Assembly: GCA_023548195.1 (NCBI GenBank)
Contig: JAJHZJ010000270.1
Span: 1,240,001 to 1,304,000, forward strand
DNA: 64,000 nucleotides
From: Bettongia penicillata ogilbyi
Taxonomy: Eukaryota; Chordata; Mammalia; Diprotodontia; Potoroidae
Reading direction: 5' to 3'
In this document: positions 20,575-32,462 of the stretch, one piece after another
How the letters are laid out: the number at the start of each line of letters is the position of its first letter
How positions within the stretch are numbered: position 1 is the stretch's first letter
Translations under genes and position numbers: made by a program
The notes under the pieces: generated by a model
What the model saw: the letters and a program-made list of their open reading frames with translations, nothing else
What the model was told of the DNA's origin: nothing
The model's database searches: none

Positions 20575-20885
20575 TCAAGCTAGACTTGGAAGGGCCTTCA
20601 GATGCACATAGAAAACTTCTATTTGTTGTAAGAGTCAGTACTAAAAGATAATGGATAGCACTTGCAGATTTGTGAAGTGCTTTACAAATTATCTCATTTA
20701 ATTCTTATTTCAGTTCTGTGAGGTAAGTGCATTTATTGTTCCATGTGAGGAAACTGAAGCTCAGAGTGGTTAAATACCTTGGTCAGTGTCACACAGCCCT
20801 TAAGTGTCATGAGGCAACCTTAAACTCAGATCTTCCTGACTACAAGTCTAGGGCTCTATCTGCTTTGCAACACCATCTTCTAGAA
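20575..20885 (-). repeat. MIR/THER1-type CORE-SINE
   Basis: Antisense landmarks in order: GTGAAGTGCTTTACAAATTA, ATGTGAGGAAACTGAAGCTC, GTCACACAGCCCTTAAGTGT, AACTCAGATCTTCCTGACTA, CTAGGGCTCTATCTGCTTTG. The first 60 bases may be part of another SINE. Confidence 0.85.
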
Positions 20886-21364
20886 AGGTGAACTCTTTTT
20901 GAGGTTCTCTTTTTAACAAATCCAGGGCAATCAGGTCCTTTTCCATTTATAAAATATTATTGTTTGCCAGGACCAGGGAGTATGTTGTTACCCATAATGC
21001 TTCTATTTTTGCTGAAAGAGATCTTGAATAGGCCACACTACAATTATATAACCAATTCTAAAGTGGCTGTATTAGCATAGAAGAAGAAACAGAAAACCTG
21101 GCAGTAAGTATTCCCATATGGGACATTTCCCCCAAGTCTATAACAGTATTATTAGTAATGATAATAGCACAACAAATTGATTAAGTGTTAAGTGTCCACT
21201 GTATGGTCAACACCATCTTGGGCACAGTAGGGATTACTTTAAATTCCCCAGAGAGGAATATATTCATATCAGCAGTTAATTGCTGGATAAATCAATAGAA
21301 AAGTGGGAATACAATTCAGATACCTTATTTCATATGTTGCCTTTTCATGACTCTTTCATATATC

Positions 21365-21425
21365 CTTAAAAAATATATATACACATATATGCATACATAC
21401 ATACATATATATATGTATATAGCTA
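21365..21425. repeat. (TACA)n/(TA)n simple repeat
   Basis: ATACATACATACATATATAT and neighbours. Confidence 0.9.
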
Positions 21426-21497
21426 AGCTGATGAGAAAACTTAGGAAGATTGTTTGTTTTTAGAGCCTGCATTGTTCCTAATGGAGAAACATCGGGG

Positions 21498-21682
21498 GAT
21501 CATAGTATAGTGAAAAGAGTGCTGGATTTGTAGCAGGAAGTAATAGGTTCAAGTCCCTATTCTGCTATGTGATCTGTGTGACCTTGTTAATGTTTATCTC
21601 TTTGTATGTTACTCTTAACTATTTGTAAAATAAGGCTGTTGGACTAAGTGATTTTGAGGGTCTCTTTCAAATAAAAAGCCTC
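21498..21682 (+). repeat. MIR3-type SINE
   Basis: ATAGTATAGTGAAAAGAGTG head, AGGTTCAAGTCCCTATTCTG box, TATTTGTAAAATAAGGCTGT core, and TTGAGGGTCTCTTTCAAATA tail. Confidence 0.75.
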
Positions 21683-22009
21683 TTTGTTGTCTTGGTTATA
21701 CATCTGGTTGGTAAAACATCTTTAGATGAATTCATATATGCCCACTGTTTGTTTTTCCATGAGTACCTTTATCCTTTTAAAATTATCTTCCTATTACAAA
21801 CTTAATCATTAATTGGTACAAGCATTTCTACATACAAAGAATAGTAATAATGCAAAGGATTGTATATGAAACCATGAAGGTCTGTGACATAACTTGTTTT
21901 CTTCAATGTATATTAAATTTAACAAGATATAATTTCTCCTCAAACCTGGTAAATTATCAAAAGATAGGAATAGAGAATGGAATAAGGAAAGATAGGAATA
22001 GTCAGTTTT

Positions 22010-22780
22010 AGAGGGGGCATCATGGCAAGACAGGTAGACTAATGTATGATTGATGGGGCTGTGAATTGGTGCATCCATTCTAGAAAGTAATTTGGAATTA
22101 TGCAAAGAAAGTGACTAAAATGTCTATATTCTTTGACTCAAAAATTCCACAGCAAGCCATATACCCAAAGGAGAGTAATGTCAAAAAGGAAGGTTCCATG
22201 TACATTGAAATATTTATAAAAACACCTTTTTTGGGGTAGTAACAAGGAAATGGAGGGGGGAAGAGTAGATGTCCATTAATTGAGGAATGGTTGAATAAAT
22301 TATAGAATCTGAATGCAATGGAATATTGCTGGACTGTTAAAAAACAAAGTAATGGATATGATGAAGATTAAGATGTTTGGGAGGATATATGAACTGATGC
22401 AAAGTAAAGTAAGCACAAATGATAAAACAATTTCTATAATAAGGACCCTAACAATATGATGGAAAGAACAGTAACAAAACAATTGAAACTGAAATGGAAT
22501 GCTGCAGAATTTTAATGATGATGCTGATCCTCACAAACCGCTGTAAGACAGCACCTAACCTTCACCATTTCTTTGCAGAGATCAGGGGCTATGGGCATGG
22601 AACACTGCACAATAATATCAGACTTTTTTTGGATATATTGGCTAGTTTTATTGAACAAATTCCCCCCTTCTCCAACACACATGCCCTTTGTTGTAAGGGA
22701 TAGCCTGGAGTGGAGGTAATGGTAGACAAATTGGAAAAAACAAAAGATGTCAATAAATTTTTATTTAAAAATAATGAAAG
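22010..22780 (+). mobile_element. L1 3' portion
   Basis: It carries the sense version of the L1 3'-proximal region (GATTGATGGGGCTGTGAATT, ATACCCAAAGGAGAG, AATTGAGGAATGGTTGAATA, GATGCAAAGTAAAGTAAGCA) and ends in an A-rich tail near 22755-22778. ORF2 is not open. Confidence 0.8.
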
Positions 22781-22869
22781 TTAGAAATTGTTTTTGCATA
22801 TAATTTGATTTTGTTTTTTTAAAAAAGAGAACACTGAAAAAAAATGAAATCCTATTTATATCCCCTTCT

Positions 22870-23160
22870 GATCTTTTTGTTGTCTTGGTGGTGTATTTTT
22901 TATTTTTAAAAAATATTTTCAGCTCCCAGTTCTCTTCTCCATCCCCTCTATAACCCATCGTGAAGACAAGAAACTAGGTATCTGGTGTATATTTTGATTC
23001 TGTGTTGATGCTTTTTGCCCCTTTTCCTGCATCTTTATTACTAAGCACTAATTTATCTCCCCTCCCTAAATTCAAAGCTCTTCATTGTAACAAAAAAGCG
23101 CAGTCAAGCAAAGTATACCAACACATCGACCATGTCTGAAAAGTGTCTGATTCTGATCCC
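22870..23160 (-). mobile_element. L1 3' end, antisense
   Basis: TTTTTAAAAAATATTTTCAG, TCCCAGTTCTCTTCTCCATC and AGCGCAGTCAAGCAAAGTAT resemble the antisense L1 3'UTR. It lies tail to tail with the preceding copy. Confidence 0.6.
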
Positions 23161-23810
23161 TCTTGCCCCTCCAAGGGGTGAGAGGCATGCCCACCTTAGA
23201 AGGCAGAGCCCTCTGGCCTCACCAGTTCTGTTTGGTCCCTGAATGCTGCTGCACAGATGGCTACAAGTTCCCTTTGTAGTGGTGCAGCCTTTGACATGAA
23301 AGGCAGAGAAACCTTTGACAGCCATCCCTCTCAACCCCACAAGAACAGCTTCCCGGAGCCACAGAGATAAAAGCTCCAGATAGTCGGGGCATTCCCACCA
23401 CTGAATACTCTCTTGTGGGTGACTGACGGTTGACACAGGTGGGCGTCAGGGGCTCCCTTTCTTTTGAAGTCTCTCTGTTGAAAGGTAGTGCCACCTGTTG
23501 GGGACTTGGAGGTTTTTCTGGTCAGGTCAGCCAGGTGGCCATTACCTATCCGTCTATGTTGAGGGCCATAGGTGGTTGTCAAAAGATCCAACAGGGGTAC
23601 AAAGTTGGGGTGAAGGGCAAAGTGGCAAGTCTGGTAAACCTTGGTGGAGTGTGGCCGTTGAAGATGATACCTTGCCATTTGGGTTTTTCAGGAACTGAGA
23701 CAGGTGTCTCATCTGTCTCTCACTTTGTACTGGTTCAGAGAAAGCCAGCATTGTCTACACTTGGGATACATTACCGATGTTTGGATGAAAAAAATGTTAA
23801 GTGATATTGT
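23161..23810. other. Unrecognised moderately GC-rich block with overlapping open frames
   Basis: Open frames of 110-124 codons lie on both strands (for example 23104-23436 and 23331-23678 minus, 23430-23804 plus). They start and stop without domain signatures and shift frame relative to each other. The block could be an old retrocopy of a host mRNA, an LTR relic or unique DNA. I could not identify it. Confidence 0.3.
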
Positions 23811-24330
23811 CATTTATCTAAACAAATAGTATTTGTTGGAAATTGCATGGCTATATTTTTGTCTTTCGTTTTACAACTAACAGAAGCCCGTTGTAATATC
23901 TTATGGCATACCAGATCTTTGGTTCATTAATAAAACCCTCAGAAAGGGAAGAAAAGTCTTAGACATTTGCATTGTATTGTGCTGAAATCTTGTCCCACCC
24001 CTACCTCCCTATGTGACAATATTCTCTTTGTAATTATGCCCTAAATAAATCAGCCCACAAATCGTCAGGTTTTTGCCTTAGGAAGAAGGCCTTTAGGGTT
24101 GTGTTTTTAAAAATAAATTAAAAATAAACAAACAAAGAAACCTCTGGATTAGCAGCTAGACAAATGTCCCCAGAAGAAGTATCATTTGCCAGGTAATTTA
24201 AGCTTTTTGGAAAACCTCAGAGGGCAAGATCTGGGCTGAAGAAAATGTATTCAGAGGTGTTGACTGATGTGATTTTCTGTATTTTTCCAGCTTTTCTGCG
24301 AAAGCACAATTAATATTTTATGCTAACAAG
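23811..24330. other. Unassigned intergenic block
   Basis: 24060-24320 is unique-looking and AT-rich with an A/T-rich centre, a weak conserved-element candidate. Confidence 0.3.
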
Positions 24331-24389
24331 GTATAATAGTGTAGTGGAAAGAAGGCTGAACCAGAGGTATAGATAAAAATTGTTTGAGA

Positions 24390-24560
24390 GTTTGAAGGAC
24401 CTTTAGAAGCCATCTAGGGCAACTTCCTCCTTTTTAGAGCTGAGGAAACTGAGACTTGGGGAAGTTGGTGACTTGTCTAAGGTCACACACAAAGTGAGTG
24501 TGGGAGGTAGAATTTGAACCCAAGAAAGATGCTCTTTACTGTACTAAACTAGCTCCCCAA
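24390..24560 (-). repeat. MIR3-type SINE, antisense
   Basis: GAAGGACCTTTAGAAGCCAT, GAGCTGAGGAAACTGAGACT, GTCTAAGGTCACACACAAAG and AGAATTTGAACCCAAGAAAG in order. Confidence 0.75.
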
Positions 24561-24562
24561 AT

Positions 24563-24625
24563 CAATTAATCCACAAGTATTTATTAGGCATTTACTGTGT
24601 ACCAGTGTTGAATTAAAACAAACAA
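24563..24625 (-). repeat. L2 3' end
   Basis: CAATTAATCCACAAGTATTT, then GGCATTTACTGTGTACCAG. Confidence 0.7.
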
Positions 24626-24694
24626 ATGAAATCATCCCCTCTCTTCATACCGCATTCTTCATACTTCATAATACATACATACATACTTCATAGT

Positions 24695-24860
24695 ACATTC
24701 AGAAGATCTGAGTTCAAGCCTTGGCTCTACCAATTTTGGCAAGTCAGATAATTTCTCTTAGCCTCATTTTCCTCATTTGTAAAATGAATAATAATCTTGA
24801 ATGATACTTCATAGGGTCAATGTGAAGGTCAAGTGAGATACATATTAATATGACTAATCG
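24695..24860 (+). repeat. MIR-type SINE
   Basis: AGATCTGAGTTCAAGCCTTG, TTAGCCTCATTTTCCTCATT and AATGTGAAGGTCAAGTGAGA. Confidence 0.7.
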
Positions 24861-25139
24861 TTCCCATGAAGTAGACACATATATTTAAATTTGTACAAGT
24901 TATAATTATGTAAAATGTGGTAATTGGTCCTAGTAAAATGGAAATATATAGTAGAAATTCAAATAATATAGCCACTTCATGGGATTCATTATTGGCATTA
25001 ATCAAGACCTAGCAGAAATATGCATGAAATCCTCTGAAACTAGTAAGTGCCATTTTCACCAATGTCAAGGATCTGTGATTTCATCAGTGAGGTAATTGCA
25101 CCAAAAAAACTGGCAAATGACTACAGTTTATAGTTTCAA

Positions 25140-25262
25140 AGAGTTGCCTTAGTTTTACGGTGTGAAGTGACTTGCCTGTGGTTATACAACAATATGTCAG
25201 AGGTTGGATTTGGACCCAGAGCTTCCTAGCTCCGAGTATAGCATTATATCCATCCTGTCTCA
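25140..25262 (-). repeat. MIR-type SINE, antisense
   Basis: GTGAAGTGACTTGCCTGTGG, then GATTTGGACCCAGAGCTTCC and the reversed head. Confidence 0.65.
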
Positions 25263-25464
25263 AGTGCTATAGAAAGAGAATTTATTTATCCATTAATTAA
25301 CCTATTTATTACTGTTGTTATTCATCAAAGGAGCCAATATGCCAAATCCAGTTTTCCTTTATAAAACCAGATTTATCCCATAACACTGTCATTTTGTGGC
25401 CATCTAGTCAATGACATGCTTTTATTCAATTCACCTCAGCTATAACTGGGAAGCAGCAAATAGA

Positions 25465-25700
25465 AAGTATTTGATAGAATACCATGTCTGGGGCCAGGAA
25501 GACTTGAATTCAAATCCTGCCTCAGACATCTAATAATTGTGTGACCTCAGGCAAATCATAACCTTTGCCTCAGTTTCTTCATCAATAAAATGGGAATAAT
25601 AATAGAACTTATGTCCCATGGTCTTTGTGAGGATAAAATGAGATAATATTTATAAGGTACGTTGCAAATTCTGAAGTGCTGTGTAAATAAATCCTAGCTA
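25465..25700 (+). repeat. MIR/THER1-type CORE-SINE
   Basis: CAGGAAGACTTGAATTCAAA, CAGTTTCTTCATCAATAAAA, TCTTTGTGAGGATAAAATGA and GAAGTGCTGTGTAAATAAAT cover head to tail. Confidence 0.85.
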
Positions 25701-26250
25701 AGTATGTCGAGGGTTTTTTAACTTTATCATTATTTATTTATATTTATTATTATATTATTATTGTTATTGCCAACTGAGAAAAAGAGACATGTTGGAGATA
25801 CACAATTTGTCAGAAGTCATTAGCTTCATTGGTCGTGTGATATAATGGGGACCATTTGATTGCTGAGTAGTATGTCCAGGGTCTTCCATAGAATACATAC
25901 ATGACTGATGACATAAGGGGAAAATGAATTAACGGGTTTTTAGAAGACGTTTTAAGATTTTTTTTCATAGGAAAGAGTTTATTGACTGAAAAAAGAACTA
26001 AAGAAAAGATGAAAAGAGGCAGCAAATTTCACAGAATACTGGTGCATAACTTATCTTTATAGCATCTATGTGATTATTCAGCCAAAATATAAATGCATTT
26101 ATCCATAGTTACTTAATATTAAAGCATCATTTGCAGAATGCTGTTTCAAAGTTCATCTTTTGGAATAGAAAATCCTGATGAAAAATGGGCATGAACCATC
26201 TCTCAGGCTTCACTGAAGCTAGGCTCTCTTATGTCTCTATATTCTCTCCT
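25701..26250. other. Unassigned AT-rich block
   Basis: Begins with a TTA-rich run (25720-25765). No coding or repeat landmark beyond that. Confidence 0.3.
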
Positions 26251-26254
26251 TAAA

Positions 26255-26560
26255 GATCTCACTATTTTATGTGCGTGTCTTGCAAAGAGCAAACACTTTG
26301 TGAATGTTTGTTAAATTGAATTGTATTAAATTGACTCTCATCCATGCTCAGTCATCACCTCTTTCCAGGCAAATGGCTTCCAAGTCTATATTTCTACCCC
26401 TAACTTTTCCCTGGAGCTCCAGTTCTACAATTTCTAACTTTCTGCTTGATAATTCCTTTTGGATCCCCACCCCAGCAAGTTAACTTCAAAATTTATATAC
26501 AGAATTGTTCACATCATCCTTTCAGCCTCCCCCTCCCCGTGACTTCCCTGTTTTTATGAT
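26255..26560 (+). repeat. L2 LINE: 3' tail followed by a separate 3'-proximal coding relic
   Basis: AACACTTTGTGAATGTTTGT is an L2 tail. TCCAAGTCTATATTTCTACC, CTGGAGCTCCAGTTCTACAA and TTAACTTCAAAATTTATATA follow the L2 ORF2 3' end. No open frame survives. Confidence 0.7.
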
Positions 26561-26639
26561 GTTATTGTAAGGACCAAATGACATAATGGAGAGAAAGTGC
26601 TTATTCAACCTTAAAGAGCTATACAAATATTAGTTATCA

Positions 26640-26890
26640 TTATTATTTCATTCAACAAGTACTCTATTAAATACCTACTATGTGTCAGGGAACGGGGATA
26701 GAAAAATAGCAGTGGGAGACTCTGACTTCAAGGAGCTCATAATGTGTTGGAGATGGAGTGGACAAACATATCCACAGAAATGTAAATTTAACATGTATAC
26801 AAAGTAGACATTAAATGAATTTCCCAGAGTGAGAGGATCAATTGCAGGAATCAGGACTGGCTTCCTGTAAGAGGTGCCACTACAGCTGAG
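26640..26890 (-). repeat. L2-like 3' relic
   Basis: TATTAAATACCTACTATGTG, CTTCAAGGAGCTCATAATGT and, further in, AGGACTGGCTTCCTGTAAGA. Confidence 0.65.
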
Positions 26891-27725
26891 CTAGGGAAGG
26901 AAGCTAGGGATTCTATTTATTGACTTAAAGGATTTACAGCTGTGTGTTTAGTTGATAAGGCAGCTTGAATGTGCTCTGGAAAGCCCCTGTGGTGCAGGAG
27001 CCAATGACTTTCCCAAAGTCATGTATGAGCCAGTCTCAATGCATAGCTCAGGAGCGGTCCAGCTGTTTTTAAAGGAGAAATATTGAGGAAACAAACCTGA
27101 CTGAAACAGAGGGTGATGGAAGAAGGGGATGCACTGATCTTTTCTGGCTCAATCTCCTCCAAGGCTGTGAATGTTTTTGTCACAATGCTCATTTTTTCAG
27201 GGCTGTGATTTTTATCCGCTTTCTTCACAAATCCACATCTCTGTGAAATTGGAACCCACGAACGGGTCTTTGGTCCCCTTGTTTTATTAGATGTAAACAA
27301 AAGAAAGGCTATGATGGATTTTTGTGCTGGAAAAATACAGCTATGTTCTTCAGAGGGGCTATCTCCCTTCACTCTGCAAGGGAAGTGTGGACAGTATCTT
27401 AAGAGAATGCTCATTCTTTACTAAGAAGCTCCATGGGCCCCTCATTATGTCAGCTTCATTCTTCTCTATATCTACCTTCATGGAGTGTGGCCATTGCCAA
27501 AAGAGAATGATTAGTAGTTAGTTTCAGAACAACTACGGATGGGAGATAGCTCTATCGATGCCTGTACAATGCTCAGGTAAGGAGAATTTCTTGCTTGACC
27601 TTAGGAGTCCTGAGATCTTATTTGAATCATGAAATAATTGAACTCAGCTCCAATAAATATAAATAGTGAAAAAAAAATCTAGTACCACTTTTGATAGTGA
27701 AAAAAAAATCGTTATATGTCATTCA
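26891..27725. other. Unassigned block
   Basis: 27030-27330 is unique-looking. A 131-codon minus-strand frame (27019-27414) has no recognised motif, and I take it as chance. Confidence 0.3.
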
Positions 27726-27729
27726 TTTG

Positions 27730-28500
27730 TCAGTCCAAAAAGCATTTCTTAAACACCTACTATGTGCCAAGCACAGTACTAGGTATGAGGTTTCAAAGAC
27801 AAAAAATAGTCCCTACCCTCAAGGAGCTCGAATTTTATTAATTTCCCCTCCTGCAACTTATTTCAATCTTTAATTCAACGAACATTTATTAAATGTCCAC
27901 TATACTAGGCTTTTAGGGTACAAAGAAATAAGTGCCAGTTTTCCCCTTCAATGAACATGTATTCTAATAATTCTTCCTCCAGTAAATGAGTTCCATTCTC
28001 CATTCAGTGAACTTTTATTAAGTGCATACTGTGTATAAAGTTGTGTAGTATGGGCTTGGGATACAAAGACAACAAAGAAAGCCAGTAAACGCTACTCCTC
28101 ACCCCCCACAGGTGATGTTCTACTAGGGGGCACACTATGTAAACAGCTAAATACAAGTTCATTTGAGGGAAAAGAGAAAACTATGAGCTAGGGGGATCAG
28201 ACTGGACCACCAGTAGAAACTGAGCACTAAAAGAAGCTAAACATTCTAAGAGGCTGAGGGGAGGTGGGAGTGCTAGGGATAGGTTCATGAAAAAGCCATG
28301 TAAAGTCACAGAGGTGGAAGATGATATGCCAAGTTGTAAGTGCAAATAGACCAGTTTAATTGGATTATAGAATATATTAAGGAGGAGCAATAGGAAATAT
28401 GTCCATATGTCTGGAAAGGTTGGAGCCAGATAGTTTAGGGCTTTAAATTTCAAGCTCATGCATTTGCATTTTATCTTAGGGGGCTATATAAAGGCACTGA
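27730..28500 (-). repeat. Three successive antisense L2-type 3' ends
   Basis: Head motifs recur at 27738 (GCATTTCTTAAACACCTACT), 27880 (ACATTTATTAAATGTCCACT) and 28010 (ACTTTTATTAAGTGCATACT). Only the third is followed by a long body to about 28500 (GAGCCAGATAGTTTAGGGCT, GCATTTTATCTTAGGGGGCT). Confidence 0.7.
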
Positions 28501-28630
28501 AAATTTGTGAGCATATTGGCATTGATAGGGCAGGTGTCCAGATGCCCTGTTGACAAGGTCCTGGTACCCTGGAAGAGACTAACTAAGCTATGCTTAATGC
28601 CAATAGTCAGAACTATACTGTGGGCTGCAG

Positions 28631-28866
28631 GAAGATAAGCAGACAGTCGGACCGACGGATAGATAGACAGGTGGATGGATAGGTAGAGAGAGAGAGGTAG
28701 ATAGATGAATAGATGGATGGGTGGATGGATGGATGGATAGATAAATGGGTGGAAAGATGGTAGGTAGATATGTAGATGGGTGTGTTGCTACACATACAGA
28801 CAAATACATAGACAGAAAAATAAAAAAATAGTTGGATAAGTGGGTGGATACACAGAAAGATAGATG
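28631..28866. repeat. Interrupted (GATA)n/(GATG)n tetranucleotide tract
   Basis: GGATAGATAGACAGGTGGAT and GGATGGATGGATGGATAGAT units. The minus-strand Ser/Ile/Pro/His-rich frames are by-products. Confidence 0.93.
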
Positions 28867-28934
28867 GCCATGTGTGACAATGTATGTATCTCATTCTGTA
28901 CCTATAGTCTACCACTTGACCTGGGTAGCCTCAA

Positions 28935-29098
28935 TAGCTTTAGACATTTATTAGCTCCATGACCCTGGTCAAGTCACTTCTGTCAGCTTCGATTTCCTCC
29001 TCTGTAAAATGGATATGCTAATTGCACTCCATGCCAGGGACTTCGTGAGGATAAAAGGAGTTCAATACATGATAGCCATTATTGTTATTATTCAGCTC
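28935..29098 (+). repeat. MIR-type SINE
   Basis: CATGACCCTGGTCAAGTCAC, CCTCCTCTGTAAAATGGATA and CATTATTGTTATTATT end. Confidence 0.8.
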
Positions 29099-29164
29099 TT
29101 TAAGGACTTATACTTTTCTGAATGAGGGTACTCCTTTTCCTGTCACAGATTGTGCCTCCTATGT

Positions 29165-29350
29165 GTGAGCCTTTAGCCTTTAAATAGTGCTCTATGTAGA
29201 CTGCCTTGTCTAACCCTCTATGACATCCCTGTGAGTTAGCTGATATAGACATTATTCTATTCTCCCATTTTATGGAGGAGAAAACTGGGATTTAGGGAAG
29301 TGATTTGACTTGCACATGGTCATAGAACTTTGTTAGTCATGAGAACAAAC
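29165..29350 (-). repeat. MIR-type SINE, antisense
   Basis: TCCCTGTGAGTTAGCTGATA, CATTTTATGGAGGAGAAAAC and GATTTGACTTGCACATGGTC. Confidence 0.7.
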
Positions 29351-29671
29351 TCCCAAATCTAAAATACTTTAGGAAATTTATTTAACCATTTAGTAGAGGA
29401 GAAAGCCAGAAGAAGGGGGGCTCCTTGTCTAGTTTCTGTGAGGTTTACATTATATAGAGTTCAGACAAGAGCATAAGGACATTTGCCAGGAAGTAGGTAG
29501 TCTCCAGAGAAGGGCAATTTGAGATATGTCAATTTAATGTGCAGAACCCAAAACACAAGCTTTGCATGGACCCAAACTCAACACTAGTGGAATCTTTACA
29601 GTTACCCAAATTCCCTGAAGTGGCTCAGATGTCAGCTTGACCTCTACAGTTTTGGGGTTAGACAATTTTCT

Positions 29672-30027
29672 TTTCTTTTTTAAAAAATTATTTTATTTGC
29701 TTTTAGTTTTATATAATCATTTCCATATATCTTAGATTTTTTTCCCTCCCTCCTCTCCTTCCACTCCCTCCCTGAGATGGCATGTAGTCTTATATAGGTT
29801 CTACATACACATTTTTATTAAATACATTTTCACCTTAGTCATGTTGCAGAGAAGAATTAAAATGAATGGGAGAAACCATAAAACAAAACAAGACATAACA
29901 CAAGAGAAAATGGTCTGCTTCAATGTGAGATCCAATTCCATAGTTCTTTCTCTGGATGTGGAAAGCATTTTGCCTCAAGAGTCCATTAGGAATTTTTTTA
30001 GGGCCTTGCGTTGATGTGACTGTCTAA
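29672..30027 (-). mobile_element. 5'-truncated L1 3' end with 18-bp target duplication
   Basis: The left edge is T/C-rich (antisense tail). The body has CCTCCCTCCTCTCCTTCCAC, AATGGTCTGCTTCAATGTGA and TCCATAGTTCTTTCTCTGGA. The flanks GGGGTTAGACAATTTTCT occur at 29654-29671 and, identically, at 30028-30045. Confidence 0.9.
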
Positions 30028-30099
30028 GGGGTTAGACAATTTTCTAGCCATTAACTGCTAGGTTGAAAAATATTAGTAAATGATATCTTTTTTCACAAC

Positions 30100-30180
30100 T
30101 TGTAAGTATCAGAGTCAGAATCAGAACCCAAGTCCTCTTGATTTCATGTCCAGGACTCAATTGATTACACTAGACTATCT
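30100..30180 (-). repeat. MIR-type SINE fragment, antisense
   Basis: ACTTGTAAGTATCAGAGTCA and CCAAGTCCTCTTGATTTCAT. Confidence 0.6.
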
Positions 30181-31550
30181 TCAAATAACTTAGTGGATCT
30201 TCAGGAATTACTGTGCTCATGAGTCCATCACTTTTCTACCATTCTTATGGTAGAATGATTAGGTTATGATTCTCTGAGGTTTTTTAGGTCAATTCTTCGA
30301 CAATAGTCATGCAGAATGTCACTTGAACCATATTCAAAGTGTTCTTAGCTTAGGAGGGATAGTTGAGATTTTTGAAGGTCATTTCTCTACCACAGGGAGT
30401 CCATGAAGTTAATGTAAGGCATGCCTAGCTAATCTGATAAATTAGTTCAAGAGGATGATGATAAGCATTGTATAGAATGCTAAGCTTTACAAAGCATTTT
30501 CACACTATTACTATAACAAGGCCTATCTTGGGATAGATGCTCATTTGCTTAAGGTCAGAAAAGAACAAAGACAAAAGAGATTACCTGAACACAGGCTCAG
30601 ATTTGCTTAGGCAGGACACATGCTTCAGAGGCCACGTGCTCATGGCTTCATGAAGAATTGCGTGGGTCAGGAGCAGCTTGAGACAGTCTTGACATAATTT
30701 GTAGGAGAGAGGATGAAGACATCATTTGTTGCCTTTTGTAGATCCCCTGGACCATCAGTGCTTCTAGTACTAGGCATTCTTTGTTACCTCAAAGTGCCAG
30801 CCCTTTAGACCTGAGTCACCTCTGGCCAGAAGGAGACTTCAGCACTTTTACATGGTCAGCTGGAACCAGGACAAACAGCCCTGAGCATGTTCCATGGGAT
30901 GGGCTTTACAGGTCCATTCAACTTTGTGATGCTGTGGGCATCATGTCTCTAATGGCAAGATTTTCTTTCCCTCTAGTATAAATAATGGATTTAAAAGTTA
31001 CTCCTATCAAGCCAACATTTGCTTTAACAGTACCCTTTAAAAGGATTGTTAGCTATGGGAATGTTACAGAACCTCATAAGGAATCTACCTATACATCTGT
31101 ATTAATTAATTAATTTTTAGTGAGGAGAGACCTTTCATCACCTATGAAAATAAACACACATGAGTAAATACATACACATACTCAAACACACACACACACA
31201 CACACTCACACTCACAAGTACCCTGTCTATATTTGTATGTATCAATGTGTATCAAGCAGAGTTGTAGCTAGTAATTTTTTTTTTATCCAGGGAAAGCAAA
31301 ATGAAATTTGCTCTCAAATCAACTTCTTAAAAGTCAGATTCAATGAAGGGCAGGAGACAGGGAGCTGGGGACACGCTGAGATAACTATTGGGGAGACAGC
31401 TATGAATGGGGTGAGCTTAACTGAGAAGGAGCTTACCTGGAGCTAGTGGGGAAAGTTAAGCATGCTATCTGTTAGCTTTCCCTTTTATTTAATTGTATTT
31501 CATTATTCATCTACAATTATTCTTGCTGACTAGGTAACAGTATCATTGCT
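30181..31550. other. Unassigned intergenic block
   Basis: Contains a short antisense MIR start near 30460-30515 and a (CA)n run at 31188-31208. The 66-codon plus-strand frame at 30781-30981 has no known motif. Confidence 0.3.
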
Positions 31551-31559
31551 CAAGAACGA

Positions 31560-31760
31560 TAGGATCACAAGATTGTTGATTTAGAGATGGAATAGATTTT
31601 AGAAGTCCTCTAGTCCTCCCCTTTCATTTTGCATATCAGGAAATGAAGACCAAAAGAACCTGAATGGCTTCTAGTGGGTTATTTAGATAACAATTAGAAA
31701 CCAGGTCGTCTTGACTCTAGGACTGCCAGAGCTTCCAGTGCCCTCTAAGTTTCACCACCC
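31560..31760 (-). repeat. MIR3-type SINE, antisense
   Basis: GATTTAGAGATGGAATAGAT, TTTTGCATATCAGGAAATGA and TTGACTCTAGGACTGCCAGA. Confidence 0.7.
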
Positions 31761-32320
31761 TGGGGCTAAAGCTCTGATTGTCCCGCCCTAGTTGTGACTT
31801 CAGTCATGTATCCACTACAGCATTAGCCACATTCAGTCCCCAAGTTTCCCTGTGGGTTCTGAGTTCTTTTTGGTGGATGATGTGATCTCATTTCCAGCAG
31901 TGCTTCAGAACTCAGCTGAGAATGCTTCAGAAATCCCAGCCTTTTTATGAATCCTCTTTTAAAAAGTTAAAAAAAGAGAGATATAAAAATCAATTAACTT
32001 CACACATGAAAAAATACCTCATATGGTTAATCTTCCCTTACATGGTTTCCTGATTATGTTTGGAAGTAAATTGCCTTGATTATACCTTGGATGGAAAGGA
32101 ATGTCTTTTAATTAATTTGATACATGCTGTAGTGATGCTGATTTGTACCAGAGAATGATAAATTGGGCTGGAAGCAGGAAGTCACTCCAGTAGGACTGAG
32201 TACAGTTCAGATGGCTGCAGTTTAGTTTTAATTTTATTTTTGGTTGGATTGCAAAATTCTCAGCTCTACATTTTCAAAGGGGAAGATGGAAGGGTCTGGA
32301 AAAGGAATTGGGTAAAATGG
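31761..32320. other. Unassigned block
   Basis: No recognised feature. Confidence 0.3.
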
Positions 32321-32324
32321 AAAA

Positions 32325-32462
32325 AAGCATGAAATTAGGAAACAGCAGATTGCAGTTTTAGACTTAGGTCTTCCCCACTAACTACCTGGGTTACTTTGGC
32401 CAAATGAGTCCCTTAACCTCTTGAACATTATTTTTCTCATTTGTAAAATAAGGACATTGGAA
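32325..32462 (+). repeat. MIR-type SINE
   Basis: TACCTGGGTTACTTTGGCCA and TCTCATTTGTAAAATAAGGA. Confidence 0.65.

Noticed and set aside
27019..27414. 131-codon minus-strand open frame
   Set aside because: No recognisable motif, no splice or promoter context, and low-complexity Ser/Pro/Lys composition.
28631..28866. Possible CRISPR-like regular repeats
   Set aside because: The units are four-base GATA/GATG repeats without spacers; this is vertebrate DNA.
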